Shown here: positions 27,952 through 37,221 of the stretch, piece by piece | Position numbering within the stretch: position 1 is the first letter of the stretch | Layout of the letters: every line of letters starts with the position of its first letter | Assembly (NCBI RefSeq): GCF_006152145.1 | Contig: NZ_VDFV01000004.1 | Span: 180,632-244,631 of the forward strand | From: Rubellimicrobium roseum | GTDB taxonomy: Bacteria; Pseudomonadota; Alphaproteobacteria; Rhodobacterales; Rhodobacteraceae | Direction: 5' to 3' | Length of the DNA: 64,000 nt | The notes under the pieces: generated by a model | Seen by the model: the letters and a program-made list of their open reading frames with translations, nothing else | Told to the model about the DNA's origin: nothing | Database searches by the model: none | Translations under genes and position numbers: made by a program

Positions 27952-29427
27952 TCACCCCAGGTGCTTGCGCAGCGCCGACGGCCCGCCCGGGCCCTTCTTC
28001 CCCTTGTAGGGGTTCTTGGCGCCCGCATCCCGCAGGATGACCCGGATGGGCGTGCCCTTCAGGTCGAAGGATTCGCGCAGCCCGTTGACGAGGTAGCGCT
28101 CGTAGCTCGCCGGGACGTCCTCGGGGTGCGTGGACATGATGACGAAGGCCGGGGGCCGCGCCTTCACCTGCGTCATGTAGCGCATGCGGATGCGCCGGCC
28201 GCCGGGCGCGGGCGGCGGATGCGCCTCGGTCATGCCGAGAAGCCAGCGGTTGAGCTGCGCCGTCGGCACGCGGCGGTTCCAGACCTCGTGCGCCTTGACG
28301 ATGGCCGCGTGGAGCCGGTCGAGCCCCCGCCCCGTTCGCGCGCTGACCGTCACCAGCGGCGCGCCGCGCAACTGCGGCAGCAGCCGCTCGAAGGCCTCCT
28401 TGAGCGCGGCGAGCCGCGCCTCCCGGTCGGGGACGAGGTCCCACTTGTTCACCGCGACCACCACCGCCCGCCCCTCGCGCTCGGCAAGGTCGGCGATGCG
28501 CAGGTCCTGCTGCTCGAAGGGGATGTCGGCGTCGAGCAGCACGACAACCACCTCGGCGAAGCGCACGGCGCGCAGGCCGTCCGACACCGACAGCTTCTCC
28601 AGCTTGTCCGTGACCTTGGCGCGCTTCCTCATCCCGGCGGTGTCGAAGATGCGGACGGGCGTCCCCTCCCACTGCATGGGGATGGAGATCGCGTCGCGGG
28701 TGATCCCCGCCTCGGGGCCCGTAAGCAGCCGCTCCTCGCCCAGGATCTGGTTGATGAGCGTGCTCTTCCCGGCGTTCGGGCGCCCCACCACGGCGATCTG
28801 GAGCGGACGCTTCTCGGAAGGACGCCAGTCCTCGGCGGCCTCCGCGTCCTCCTCGGTCTCCTCGCCGAACCAGCCAAGGTCCACGTCGGTCTCGGGCGCC
28901 TCCTCGGCGGTCTGCGCGTCGCGGGCCTCGAACTCCTCGGCCAGCGGCATCAGGACCGACAGGAGATCCTCCATGCCTTCGCCATGCTCGCCCGACAAAC
29001 GGATCGGCTCCCCGAGCCCCAGGCTGAACGCCTCCAGGTAGCCCGACTCGCCCGCGCGCCCCTCGGACTTGTTGGCGGCCAGGATCACATGGGCGCTCTT
29101 GCGGCGCAGGATGTCGGCAAAGATCTCGTCGGTCGGCGTCACGCCCTGCCGCGCGTCGATGAGGAACAGGCAGACGTCAGCCTCGTCCACGGCGCGCTCG
29201 GTCAGCCGCCGCATCCGGCCCTGGAGCGAATCGTCGGTCGCATCCTCCAGCCCCGCGCTGTCGACCACCGTGAAGCGCAGCGGGCCCAGCCGCGCCTGCC
29301 CCTCGCGCAGGTCGCGCGTGACGCCGGGCTGGTCGTCCACCAGCGCGAGCTTGCGACCCACGAGTCGGTTGAACAGGGTGGACTTGCCCACGTTGGGACG
29401 GCCGACGATGGCGAGCCTGAAGGTCAT
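27952..29427 (-). CDS. der: GTPase Der (EngA), ribosome assembly
   Basis: A 491-aa protein with two tandem G domains. The first P-loop is '[16 protein letters not shown]' with 'DQPGVTRD' and 'AANKSE'; the second is '[16 protein letters not shown]' with 'VAVNKWD'. The C-terminal KH-like domain ends '[10 protein letters not shown]'. It acts in 50S subunit maturation. It is followed upstream by bamB and the YfgM-like gene on the same strand, the common bamB-der neighbourhood. Confidence 0.97.
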   Translation of the reverse strand: MTFRLAIVGRPNVGKSTLFNRLVGRKLALVDDQPGVTRDLREGQARLGPLRFTVVDSAGLEDATDDSLQGRMRRLTERAVDEADVCLFLIDARQGVTPTDEIFADILRRKSAHVILAANKSEGRAGESGYLEAFSLGLGEPIRLSGEHGEGMEDLLSVLMPLAEEFEARDAQTAEEAPETDVDLGWFGEETEEDAEAAEDWRPSEKRPLQIAVVGRPNAGKSTLINQILGEERLLTGPEAGITRDAISIPMQWEGTPVRIFDTAGMRKRAKVTDKLEKLSVSDGLRAVRFAEVVVVLLDADIPFEQQDLRIADLAEREGRAVVVAVNKWDLVPDREARLAALKEAFERLLPQLRGAPLVTVSARTGRGLDRLHAAIVKAHEVWNRRVPTAQLNRWLLGMTEAHPPPAPGGRRIRMRYMTQVKARPPAFVIMSTHPEDVPASYERYLVNGLRESFDLKGTPIRVILRDAGAKNPYKGKKGPGGPSALRKHLG

Positions 29428-29484
29428 GCGCGTTGGTCTTTCATTCTGGCGCGCATCCCGGCCCGGCAGGGGCGGGACACGGCC

Positions 29485-30783
29485 TTAGCGGAAGGCGTTG
29501 AGACGCCCGTCCTCGGTGACGATGTAGAGCGTGGAGTTCGCCACGACAGGGGCCGAGGCCGCACCCGAGGGCAGCGTGACGTCGCCCAGCGGGGCCCCCG
29601 TGGCGGGATCGAACTGCCGCAGCGCCCCGTCCGAGGTCGCCACGATCAGCCGCCCGCCCGCGAGCACCGGCCCGTAGAAGGCCGTGACGCCGCGCCTGCG
29701 CTCGGCCTGGGGCAACGGGACGCGCCAGATGACGCCGCCGCTTGCCGCCTCTACGCGAAGAAGTTCGCCCAGGTCGTTGACGAGGAACAGGGAATCGCCG
29801 GCGGGCCACACGGGCGAGACCGCGCCTTCCGCGATGGACCAGAGCGTGTCGCCCGTCGCGACATCGAGCGCCGCGAGCCGGCCCGAGACGCTGCCCAGAT
29901 AGACGGTGCCGCCCGAGATGACCGGATCGCCCCCGATGTCGGTGGCGGCGAAAGCGGCGGCCGAGCCCTGGCGCGTGCCGGCCACGACGCTCGTCCAGCG
30001 CACGAGGCCCGTCTGCGGGAAGGCGCCACGCACCTCGCCCGAGGGATGGGGCAGCACGACGGCCTCGCCGTTCGCTGCGACGCCCGCGCCGCCGGCCCAG
30101 GTGGCCGTCGAGGGCAGCCCGGCGACCGTCCAGCGAATGCGCCCCGTGACGGCATCGAGCGCCCAGGTTTGGCTGTCACGCGCCACGAGCAGCACGAGAT
30201 CGCCGATCACCGTCGGCGCCGCCGACCCCGGCGCGTCGAGGTCCTGTGTCCAGCGCAGCTCGCCCGTCGCGGCGTCGAGCGCCTGGAGCCGGCCGAAGCC
30301 GGTGCTGACATAGACCGTTGCGCCATCGGTCGCGACGCCCCCGCCCGAGGCGTCGGTCCGGCTGTCGGCCGCCGGCACGACCTCGCGCGTCCAGAGCGGC
30401 TGGCCGCCGGTCGAAAAAGCGCTCACCGTCGCGCGGGCGTCGAGCGTGAAGACCCGTCCCCCGGCGATCACCGGCTCGGCGGTGATGCGGGCGCGGCGGC
30501 TGTCGCCCTCGCCGATCGGCGTGGAGAAGGCGAGCGTCAGCGCCCCTGGCAGCTCGGGATGCCCCACGTTGTGGGACGGCCCGCCGTTGCGATGCGTCCA
30601 GTCGGCGTTGACGGTCGCGGGCGGCAAGGCGATCCCGCGCGGAGCGGCCACGGGCACGGCATTCGCGAAGGTGCCGGCGCGAAGGGGCAGCCGCTCGCCC
30701 GGAAGGATCGTGTCGGGCCCCGGCCCGCAGGCGGACAGCCCGAGCGCCGCAACAAGAGTGACGCCGAAGGTCTTGTGGATCAT
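29485..30783 (-). CDS. bamB: BamB-like outer-membrane assembly lipoprotein (PQQ-type beta-propeller)
   Basis: A 432-aa protein with a lipoprotein signal peptide ('LVAALGLSACG', Cys19). The body is built of repeated beta-propeller strands: 'GRVFTLDARATVSAFS', 'GRLQALDAATGELRW', 'GRLAALDVATGDTLW'. BamB helps BamA insert beta-barrel proteins. The genomic order YfgM-like, bamB, der fits this role. Confidence 0.9.
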   Translation of the reverse strand: MIHKTFGVTLVAALGLSACGPGPDTILPGERLPLRAGTFANAVPVAAPRGIALPPATVNADWTHRNGGPSHNVGHPELPGALTLAFSTPIGEGDSRRARITAEPVIAGGRVFTLDARATVSAFSTGGQPLWTREVVPAADSRTDASGGGVATDGATVYVSTGFGRLQALDAATGELRWTQDLDAPGSAAPTVIGDLVLLVARDSQTWALDAVTGRIRWTVAGLPSTATWAGGAGVAANGEAVVLPHPSGEVRGAFPQTGLVRWTSVVAGTRQGSAAAFAATDIGGDPVISGGTVYLGSVSGRLAALDVATGDTLWSIAEGAVSPVWPAGDSLFLVNDLGELLRVEAASGGVIWRVPLPQAERRRGVTAFYGPVLAGGRLIVATSDGALRQFDPATGAPLGDVTLPSGAASAPVVANSTLYIVTEDGRLNAFR

Positions 30784-30786
30784 GCT

Positions 30787-31464
30787 TTATTCCCCTGCGG
30801 GCTCGGCCACGGCTTCCGGGGCGGGCGCCTCGGGGGCCACGCCCAGCGCCGTCAGCAGCGCCTCGACCCGACCGGCCTGTCCGGGCGTCACGCCCGCATC
30901 GGCGCTGATGGCCCGCAGCCGCTCGATGGCCGGGTCGCGGTTCCCGGCTTCAAGGTCGAGCACCGCGATGCGCTCCTGCGCCAGAAGCCCGAAGGGCGCG
31001 CCGGGCTGCGCCAGCGCCTCCAGCGCGCTGCGGTCGGCCTCGGCCCCCTGCGCCATCAACGCCTTGAAGGCGGCCAGGTCGCGGTAGAGCGGCGGCACCT
31101 CGCCGTCCGAGGCCACGTCGTTGAGCGTTCCCACGGCGGCTTCGGCGTCACCGGCGGCAAGCTGCTCGTCCGCCAGGACCAGCGCGGCGGCGACGCCTTC
31201 GGCACCCTCGCGCGGCAGCTCGGTCAGGGCGGCAAGCCGCTGCGCCTGATCGGGGATCTCCAGCGCGGACAGGAGCGCCTCGCCGCGCAGCTCGGCGGCT
31301 GCCTCGGCGCGGGACTGCCGCCACTCGAAGGCCGCGGCTCCGCCCACGATCGCAAGGACCAGCAGCGCGATCAGCCAGCCCCAGCGGCGGAACCAGCGGT
31401 TCATCCGGTCGCGGCGCAGCGCTTCGGAAACCTCGTCGATGAAGCTGTCGTTGGTGTTGGCCAC
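30787..31464 (-). CDS. YfgM-like TPR protein, membrane-anchored
   Basis: A 225-aa protein whose GTG start follows AAGGGGAGGCCGGGC; the upstream ATG frame is rejected for want of a ribosome-binding site. A cytoplasmic head ('NTNDSFIDEVSEALRRDR'), one membrane segment (about residues 28-48) and an alanine-rich TPR_21 periplasmic domain match YfgM, an ancillary SecYEG/chaperone partner. It lies 3 bases upstream of bamB, so the two are co-translated. Confidence 0.85.
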   Translation of the reverse strand: MANTNDSFIDEVSEALRRDRMNRWFRRWGWLIALLVLAIVGGAAAFEWRQSRAEAAAELRGEALLSALEIPDQAQRLAALTELPREGAEGVAAALVLADEQLAAGDAEAAVGTLNDVASDGEVPPLYRDLAAFKALMAQGAEADRSALEALAQPGAPFGLLAQERIAVLDLEAGNRDPAIERLRAISADAGVTPGQAGRVEALLTALGVAPEAPAPEAVAEPAGE

Positions 31465-31572
31465 GCCCGGCCTCCCCTTGGCCCATGGTCTTGGGGCGCC
31501 GAGGGCGGGCCCGAAGTCCCGCCCGTCATAGCCCGGGATCGCGGGGGCTGCCAAGACCCCCGCTCCTGCACC

Positions 31573-32775
31573 TCACTCCCCCGCCAGCGCGGGGGCCGGC
31601 ATCCGTCGCAGGACCGCGAGCCCGATCCCCAGGGCCAGCGCGGCGCAGAGCGCGATGGCCGTCACCATCGGCAGGGGCGTGCCGTCGAAGAAGGGCCCGA
31701 GCGCCGTGACGAGGAGCCCCCCCGTCACCATCTGGAGCGTGCCGCCCAGCGAGGAGGCCAGGCCCGCGATGTCGCCGTGTTCCTCCAGCGCCATGACGAA
31801 GGTCGCGGGCATCACGAGACCAAGGAAGGCGTTGGCGACGAAGAGCCCGGCCATGAGGACCGGCAGCGTGCCCCAGCCCGCCCAGGTTGCGGCGAGCAGG
31901 ACGAAGGCCGCCGCGGCGAAGCCGATCAGGGCCAGCCGCATGACCGGCACGATCCCGAAGCGCTGACCCATCGGCGCGGCGATCTGGCTCGCGGCGAAGA
32001 AGCCCAGGGCGTTCACCGCGAAGGCGATGGAGAAGCCCGTGGGCGTCAGGCCATAATGCTCGGTGTAGACGAAGGAGGCCGTGGCGATGAACACGAAGAA
32101 GCTGCCGAAGCCGAAGGCGCCGACGAAGGTCAGCCCCATGAAGACCGGATCGGACAGCAGCACCCGGCATCCGGCCCCCATGGAGCGAAGGTTCACGGGC
32201 ACGCGGTCCTTGCGCGCCAGCGTCTCGGGCAATGCGAAGAGCGTGATCAGAAGGCTCATGGCCGCGACGCCCACGAGGACGCCGAAGATCACCCGCCAGC
32301 CGCCGAACGCCAGCACCACCGACCCGGCGAGCGGCGCCAGCATGGGCGACACGGCGATGACCAGCATGACGAGCGCCATGAGCCGCGTGGCCTCGATCCC
32401 TGTGTAGCGGTCGCGGATGATGGCGCGGGGCACGACCCCCACGGCCGCGCCGCCGATCCCCTGGACGAAGCGCGCCGCCACGAGCCAGCCGAGCGTGGGC
32501 GCCAGCGCGCAGCCGACCGAGCCGATGGCGAAGAGCCCGATCCCGAGCACGAGCGGGAGCTTGCGCCCGTAGGCGTCGGCCATCGGCCCCCAGAGGAACT
32601 GGCTCACGCCGAAGGCCAGGAAGTAGAGCGTGATGGTGAGCTGAACCTGCGTCTCGGTCACTCCGAGGTCGCCCGCGATGGCGGGAAGCGCCGGCAGGTA
32701 CATGTCGATGGAGAAGGGCCCGATGGCAGACAAGAGGCCGAGCACGAGGGCCGTGCGGAACAACGAGGAATGCAT
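31573..32775 (-). CDS. Bcr/CflA-type multidrug efflux MFS transporter
   Basis: A 400-aa protein with 12 hydrophobic segments. The MFS motif 'WGPMADAYGRKLPLVLG' lies between helices 2 and 3, and 'IGPFSIDMYLPALPAIAGDLG' is the Bcr/CflA N-terminal signature. The start is the ATG behind AAGGAAGCATCCCC; 33 open upstream codons are excluded. Substrates cannot be read from sequence. A direct repeat in its upstream region may be an operator. Confidence 0.9.
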   Translation of the reverse strand: MHSSLFRTALVLGLLSAIGPFSIDMYLPALPAIAGDLGVTETQVQLTITLYFLAFGVSQFLWGPMADAYGRKLPLVLGIGLFAIGSVGCALAPTLGWLVAARFVQGIGGAAVGVVPRAIIRDRYTGIEATRLMALVMLVIAVSPMLAPLAGSVVLAFGGWRVIFGVLVGVAAMSLLITLFALPETLARKDRVPVNLRSMGAGCRVLLSDPVFMGLTFVGAFGFGSFFVFIATASFVYTEHYGLTPTGFSIAFAVNALGFFAASQIAAPMGQRFGIVPVMRLALIGFAAAAFVLLAATWAGWGTLPVLMAGLFVANAFLGLVMPATFVMALEEHGDIAGLASSLGGTLQMVTGGLLVTALGPFFDGTPLPMVTAIALCAALALGIGLAVLRRMPAPALAGE

Positions 32776-32797
32776 GGGGATGCTTCCTTGAAAAGGT

Positions 32798-32814
32798 GTG
32801 AACATAAAGTGAAC
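32798..32814. promoter_or_regulatory. Direct repeat upstream of the MFS exporter gene
   Basis: GTGAAC-ATAAA-GTGAAC, two identical hexamers 11 bases apart start to start (one DNA turn), lies 23-39 bases upstream of the start codon in an A/T-rich patch. It is a candidate activator or repressor site. Confidence 0.35.
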
Positions 32815-32916
32815 GTGAGAAGGCCTGCCTACTCCCTCACGACTTCGTTGGCAAGCCGCTTTCCGTTGAGGCAAGACGATCGGCGGCCGCTCGCGGTCGC
32901 CGGGGCACGCTCCGTA

Positions 32917-34743
32917 TCAGGCCGCGAGGTCCTCGTCCATCGTCTGCCGCGACCAGAGCTCGGCGTAGCGCCCGCCTCGGGCGAGCAGCGCCTCGTGCGG
33001 GCCCTCCTCGACGAGACGCCCGTTCTCCAGCACCACGATCCGGTCGGCGTCGGCCACGGTGGAGAGGCGGTGCGCGATGACGATGACGCTCCGGCCCCGT
33101 CCCATGGCCGACAGCTCCTGCTGGATGTCGGCCTCGGTCGCGGTGTCGAGCGCCGAGGTCGCCTCGTCCAGGATCAGGATCGGCGGGTCCTTGAGCAGCG
33201 TGCGCGCGATGCCCACGCGCTGCTTCTCGCCGCCCGAAAGCTTCAGCCCCCGCTCGCCCACCTGCGTGTCGTAGCCCTGCGGCAGCGACAGGATGAAGTC
33301 GTGGATGCGCGCGGCGCGGGCGGCGGCTTCGATCTCGGCCTGCGTGGCGCCGTCCCGCCCGTAGGCTATGTTGTAGCCGACCGTGTCGTTGAACAGCACC
33401 GTGTCCTGCGGGACGACCCCGATCCGGGCGTGCAGCGATTCCTGGGTGACGTCCCGGAGGTCCTGCCCGTCAATGCGGATCGCGCCTCCCGTCACGTCGT
33501 AGAAGCGGAAGATGAGGCGGCCGATGGTGCTCTTGCCCGCCCCCGTCGAGCCCACGATCGCCACCGTCTCGCCCGGCGGCACGCGGAAGCTCAGGCCCTT
33601 GAGGATGGGCCGCTCCGGATCGTAGCCGAATTCGACCCGGTCGAAGACGATCTCGCCCCCCTGGACATCCAGCGGACGGGCGCCGGGCCGGTCCGTGACC
33701 TCGGCCGGCTGCTCCAGCAGGTCGAACATGTCGTCCATGTCCACGAGAGCCTGCCGGATCTCACGGTACATCACCCCCAGGAAATTCAGAGGCGTCATGA
33801 TCTGGATGAGATAGGCGTTGACCATCACGAAGTCGCCCGTGGTCATCTGACCCGCCTGCACGCCCCGCGCGGCCATCAGCATGACCACGATGAGCCCGAG
33901 ATTCATCAGGAGCCCCTGCCCGAAGTTCAGGAAGGCCAGCGAATTGTTGGTCTTGGTCGCCGCCTCGGCGTAGCCCGCCATGGCCACGTCATAGCGCCGC
34001 GCCTCGCGGTCCTCGGCGTTGAAGTACTTCACCGTCTCGTAGTTCAGGAGCGAGTCGATGGCCTTCTGGTTGGCCGAGGTGTCGAGGTCGTTCATCTGCT
34101 TGCGGATCTTCACCCGCCACTCGGTGACGGCGAAGGTGAACCAGACGTAAAGGACGATCGTCACCGCCACGACCATTAGGTACCAGGCGTCGAAGAGCCA
34201 CCAGAGCATCGCCCCGGTCAGCAGCAGTTCCAGCACCAGCGGCCCCAGCGAGAAGAGCATCAGCCGCAGGATGAAGTCGACGCCCTTGACCCCGCGCTCG
34301 ATGACCCGGCTCAGCCCCCCGGTCTTGCGGGTGATGTGGTAGCGGAGCGAAAGCGCGTGGATGTGCCGGAACGTCTCCAGCGCGATGAGCCGCAGCGCCC
34401 GCTGCCCCACCCGCGCGAAGACCACGTCGCGCAGTTGCTGGAAGCCCGTGCTGAGGATGCGTGCCATGCCATAGGCGAGCGTGAGGCCCATGACCCCCAG
34501 CGCCATGGCCCCGCCCGGCACCGTCCCCGCGCCCTCCAGCGCGTCTACCGCCCAGCCGTAGACGACGGGCGTCAGGACCGTGATGATCTTGGCCACGATC
34601 AGGAGGAGCATCGCCCCCACGACGCGCCGCTTCACCCAGCCCTCGCCCTGCGGCCAAAGATAGGGGGCGGTGCGCTTGACGGTGCGCCAGTTGGTGGCAC
34701 GGTCCGTTCGGAGGGCGGTATCGGTGGGGGAAAGGCGGCGCAT
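32917..34743 (-). CDS. Atm1/HMT1-like ABC exporter (fused permease-ATPase)
   Basis: A 608-aa half-transporter. A six-helix permease domain (residues 30-330) contains 'NYETVKYFNAEDREARRYD', typical of the mitochondrial Atm1/ABCB7 and bacterial heavy-metal exporter group. The ATPase has Walker A 'GSTGAGKSTIGRLIFR', the signature 'LSGGEKQRVGIAR' and Walker B 'ILILDEATSALD'. Family members export glutathione-linked species or metals. It is transcribed alone on the minus strand. Confidence 0.92.
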   Translation of the reverse strand: MRRLSPTDTALRTDRATNWRTVKRTAPYLWPQGEGWVKRRVVGAMLLLIVAKIITVLTPVVYGWAVDALEGAGTVPGGAMALGVMGLTLAYGMARILSTGFQQLRDVVFARVGQRALRLIALETFRHIHALSLRYHITRKTGGLSRVIERGVKGVDFILRLMLFSLGPLVLELLLTGAMLWWLFDAWYLMVVAVTIVLYVWFTFAVTEWRVKIRKQMNDLDTSANQKAIDSLLNYETVKYFNAEDREARRYDVAMAGYAEAATKTNNSLAFLNFGQGLLMNLGLIVVMLMAARGVQAGQMTTGDFVMVNAYLIQIMTPLNFLGVMYREIRQALVDMDDMFDLLEQPAEVTDRPGARPLDVQGGEIVFDRVEFGYDPERPILKGLSFRVPPGETVAIVGSTGAGKSTIGRLIFRFYDVTGGAIRIDGQDLRDVTQESLHARIGVVPQDTVLFNDTVGYNIAYGRDGATQAEIEAAARAARIHDFILSLPQGYDTQVGERGLKLSGGEKQRVGIARTLLKDPPILILDEATSALDTATEADIQQELSAMGRGRSVIVIAHRLSTVADADRIVVLENGRLVEEGPHEALLARGGRYAELWSRQTMDEDLAA

Positions 34744-34839
34744 GGCGGACGTCCTGGCTGTGCGGCCCAGGACCCTAGCGCGCCGGAAGCGACTTGGCGA
34801 GAGCCGCCGCCTGCGCCTGCCCAGGCGGGCAGGTCGGAC

Positions 34840-36048
34840 TCAGGGACGCTCGGTCGTCGGCAAAACGAAGACCTGCCCGGGATAGATCAGGTCGGGGTTG
34901 CGGATGCGGTCGCGGTTGGCCTCGAAAACCCGGACATAGAGCAGGCCCTCGCCGTAGCGGTCACGGGCTATGGCCCAAAGCGTGTGGCCGGGCTGGACCG
35001 TGCGCACGGCGATGGTCTGGCCGGCGGCGCGCTCCTCGGCGATGGCCGCGGCCACGGACTCGCGCCGTTCGCGCTGGAACGGCGTCTCGATGCGGCTCAC
35101 GACCTGTCCGGCCGCGTCGAGCTGGTCGAGGCGCAGGACATAGGTGCCGGGTTCGGTCCCGCCCAGCTCGGCCCGCCAGGTGCCATCCGCACCGATGCGG
35201 GCTTCAGCCACCTGCCGGTTGTCGAGATAAAGCCTCACAACGTCGCCGGCCTTGCCTCGCCCGGTCAACGTGACCTCGCCCGTTTGTCCGTAGGCGATGG
35301 CGTCGAGCGCGACAGTGGCGAGCACCTCGGCATCGGCGCCGGGCGCCAGCGCGGGCTGGATCACGCGCACTCCTTCGGCATCCGACAGGAGAACGGGCAC
35401 CTGACCACCGGCCTCGGGCAGTTCCGCTGGGCTGGCTTCGACCGAAGAGGCCATGTCGGAGGCTTGCGGATCGATAGGCCGTTCCGACGGGGCGGGATCG
35501 ACCACGGCGACCATCCGATCAGGCGGGCCAAGCCGTGCAGTGGGAGTCGCCTCCAAAACGGGACCGTCGAGATCCGATCCGGCCATCGCTTCGGGCGCGG
35601 GTGGCTCGGGCAACGGCGCCAGCACCACCGTCTCTGTGGAGGTCGTTCCCGCCTCGTCGCGCAGCGTCAGCTCTAGCCCGCCGGTCTCGGGCGGGAGGTC
35701 GACGAAGGCCACGAAGCGGCCCGAGTCGTCCGCCCGAGCCTCGGCGGCGACCTCCTCGTCGGCCAGGATCGTGACCGAGGCGCCCGGTCGGGCTTGCCCG
35801 GCGACCAGCCCCGCCCCGTCGGGCGACAGGCGGACGGCGTCGAAGCGAGGCATCTCGTCAGCATGGGCTTCGGGGGCCTCGGTGTCGGCCGGGTCGATCT
35901 CGGGAACGGGCGGGATCCCGGTGGTGGCCTGCGTAGGCGCGGGCGCCTCGCCGGGAAGTACGCGGGGCAGGAGGACCACGATACCGCCGGCGACCGCGCA
36001 GGAGCCGGCTAGGGCCACCATCACCCGCAGGCCGCTGCTCATGATCAC
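34840..36048 (-). CDS. Exported LysM-domain protein
   Basis: A 402-aa protein with an N-terminal membrane anchor ('RVMVALAGSCAVAGGIVVLLP'). A low-complexity Pro/Glu/Ala linker, Ig-like segments ('PGASVTILADEEVAAEARADDSG', 'GDVVRLYLDNRQVAEA') and a C-terminal LysM domain ('VQPGHTLWAIARDRYGEGL...NPDLIYPGQVFVLP') follow. The LysM would bind peptidoglycan. The GTG start is 8 bases from AGGAGG; an ATG lies two codons later. It is divergent from the LOG gene. Confidence 0.87.
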   Translation of the reverse strand: MIMSSGLRVMVALAGSCAVAGGIVVLLPRVLPGEAPAPTQATTGIPPVPEIDPADTEAPEAHADEMPRFDAVRLSPDGAGLVAGQARPGASVTILADEEVAAEARADDSGRFVAFVDLPPETGGLELTLRDEAGTTSTETVVLAPLPEPPAPEAMAGSDLDGPVLEATPTARLGPPDRMVAVVDPAPSERPIDPQASDMASSVEASPAELPEAGGQVPVLLSDAEGVRVIQPALAPGADAEVLATVALDAIAYGQTGEVTLTGRGKAGDVVRLYLDNRQVAEARIGADGTWRAELGGTEPGTYVLRLDQLDAAGQVVSRIETPFQRERRESVAAAIAEERAAGQTIAVRTVQPGHTLWAIARDRYGEGLLYVRVFEANRDRIRNPDLIYPGQVFVLPTTERP

Positions 36049-36144
36049 CGCGCGATCCTCCTGGCCCGGCAGGGACGTCCCCGGTTTGCCTGAATCATAG
36101 CGCCCGGCTACATGGGGTCAAAATACCCTTGTGGGAGAACAGGC

Positions 36145-36693
36145 TTGACCGCCTCCGTCTGTGTCTATTGCGGCTCGCGCGACGGGCGCGACCCCGTCCA
36201 TGCCGCAGCCGCCGAGTCCACGGGGCGGATGCTCGCCCTCAACGGCTGGGGCCTTGTCTACGGCGCGGGAGACGTGGGCCTCATGGGCCGCGTGGCCCGG
36301 GCGCACCAAGAAGCTGGCGGCCGGGCTTTGGGCGTGATCCCCGAACACCTCATGCGGCGCGAGATCGGCAGGCGCGACCTCGACCGGTTCGTCGTCACCG
36401 AAACGATGCACGAGCGCAAGAAGGTGATGTTCATGAACGCCGATGCGGTCGTCTGCCTGCCGGGCGGCGCGGGCTCGCTCGACGAGTTCTTCGAGGTGCT
36501 GACCTGGCGACAGATCGGCCTTCATGAGAAACCGATCCTGCTTCTGGACCTGGACGGCTACTGGCAGCCGCTCCGCGCGCTGCTCGACCATGTGGTCGCC
36601 CAGGGCTTCGCCGAGCCGTCGCTCCTGGGCTTCGCCCGCCTCGTGCCCGACGTGCCGGCACTGGAACGGGAGTTGCGGGCGGCGCTGGACTAG
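36145..36693 (+). CDS. LOG-family (TIGR00730) nucleotide 5'-monophosphate phosphoribohydrolase
   Basis: A 182-aa Rossmann-like protein from the TTG start behind GGGAGAACAGGC, giving the family-typical 'MTASVCVYCGSRDG'; an ATG 11 codons earlier (36112) lacks a ribosome-binding site. 'GWGLVYGAGDVGLMG' and 'ERKKVMFMNADAVVCLPGGAGSLDEFFE' are the PGGxGT/SxxE catalytic motifs. The family cleaves cytokinin-type or other nucleotides at the N-glycosidic bond; the native bacterial substrate is often unknown. The stop overlaps the next convergent gene by 4 bases. Confidence 0.88.
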   Translation: MTASVCVYCGSRDGRDPVHAAAAESTGRMLALNGWGLVYGAGDVGLMGRVARAHQEAGGRALGVIPEHLMRREIGRRDLDRFVVTETMHERKKVMFMNADAVVCLPGGAGSLDEFFEVLTWRQIGLHEKPILLLDLDGYWQPLRALLDHVVAQGFAEPSLLGFARLVPDVPALERELRAALD

Positions 36694-37130
36694 GAAGTAG
36701 CCAGTTCCTGGGCCACGATCCGCTCGATCTGGTCCACGGGATGGCCGGTCAGGGTCTTGTGGACCTCGCCCACGACCTTGTCGGCCACCTCCTTGTGGAG
36801 CTTCTGGCGCAGCGTGCCGATGACCTTGTCGGGTGCCACGAGCACGATCTGCCGGAAGCGCCCTCGATGGGCGGCCTTGTAGAGCCACTCGGCCATCTCC
36901 TCGGCAAAGCCCTGCTCGGTCAATTCGTGATAGTCCGAGGCGTCGAGCTGGCGGCGGATGCCCTGCTGCGCGGGGCCTGTCGTGGACTCGCCCTTGTTGT
37001 CGGGGGCCTCGTTCTCCTCCTTGCGGACGACCCGCAGGTTCGGGTCCTGCCCGTCGGTGATGTTCTCGAGGATCAGGGCCTTGGAGCCGTCGAGGACCAG
37101 GACCCAGGTGCCGTTCTCAAGCTGCATCAT
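36690..37130 (-). CDS. Host attachment protein (Host_attach family)
   Basis: A 146-aa protein starting at the first of two tandem ATGs (37130 and 37127) after GCGGAGATTGC. 'TWVLVLDGSKALILEN', 'HRGRFRQIVLVAPDKVIGTLRQKL' and 'HPVDQIERIV' are characteristic of the family named after an Agrobacterium attachment gene and structurally related to bacterial eRF1-like domains. The biochemical role is unknown. It is downstream of sodB on the same strand, with a hairpin between. Confidence 0.85.
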   Translation of the reverse strand: MMQLENGTWVLVLDGSKALILENITDGQDPNLRVVRKEENEAPDNKGESTTGPAQQGIRRQLDASDYHELTEQGFAEEMAEWLYKAAHRGRFRQIVLVAPDKVIGTLRQKLHKEVADKVVGEVHKTLTGHPVDQIERIVAQELATS

Positions 37131-37187
37131 GCAATCTCCGCTTCTGAGCGGAGGAAACCGGGGGAGGCGCATCCCGGTTCCGAGGGG

Positions 37188-37212
37188 CGGCCCGGCCACG
37201 ATGACCGGGCCG
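37188..37212 (-). terminator. Hairpin downstream of sodB
   Basis: CGGCCCGG (37188-37195) pairs with CCGGGCCG (37205-37212), 10 bases past the sodB stop on the minus strand. There is no T-run, so it may terminate weakly or only stabilise the transcript. Confidence 0.45.
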
Positions 37213-37221
37213 GGAGCGGCC

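Noticed and set aside
27922..34179. A plus-strand open frame of more than 2,000 codons
   Set aside because: It runs antisense to der, bamB, the YfgM-like gene, the MFS gene and the ABC exporter, which are all clear families. The translation is low-complexity His/Arg/Gly/Asp, typical of antisense frames in GC-rich DNA.
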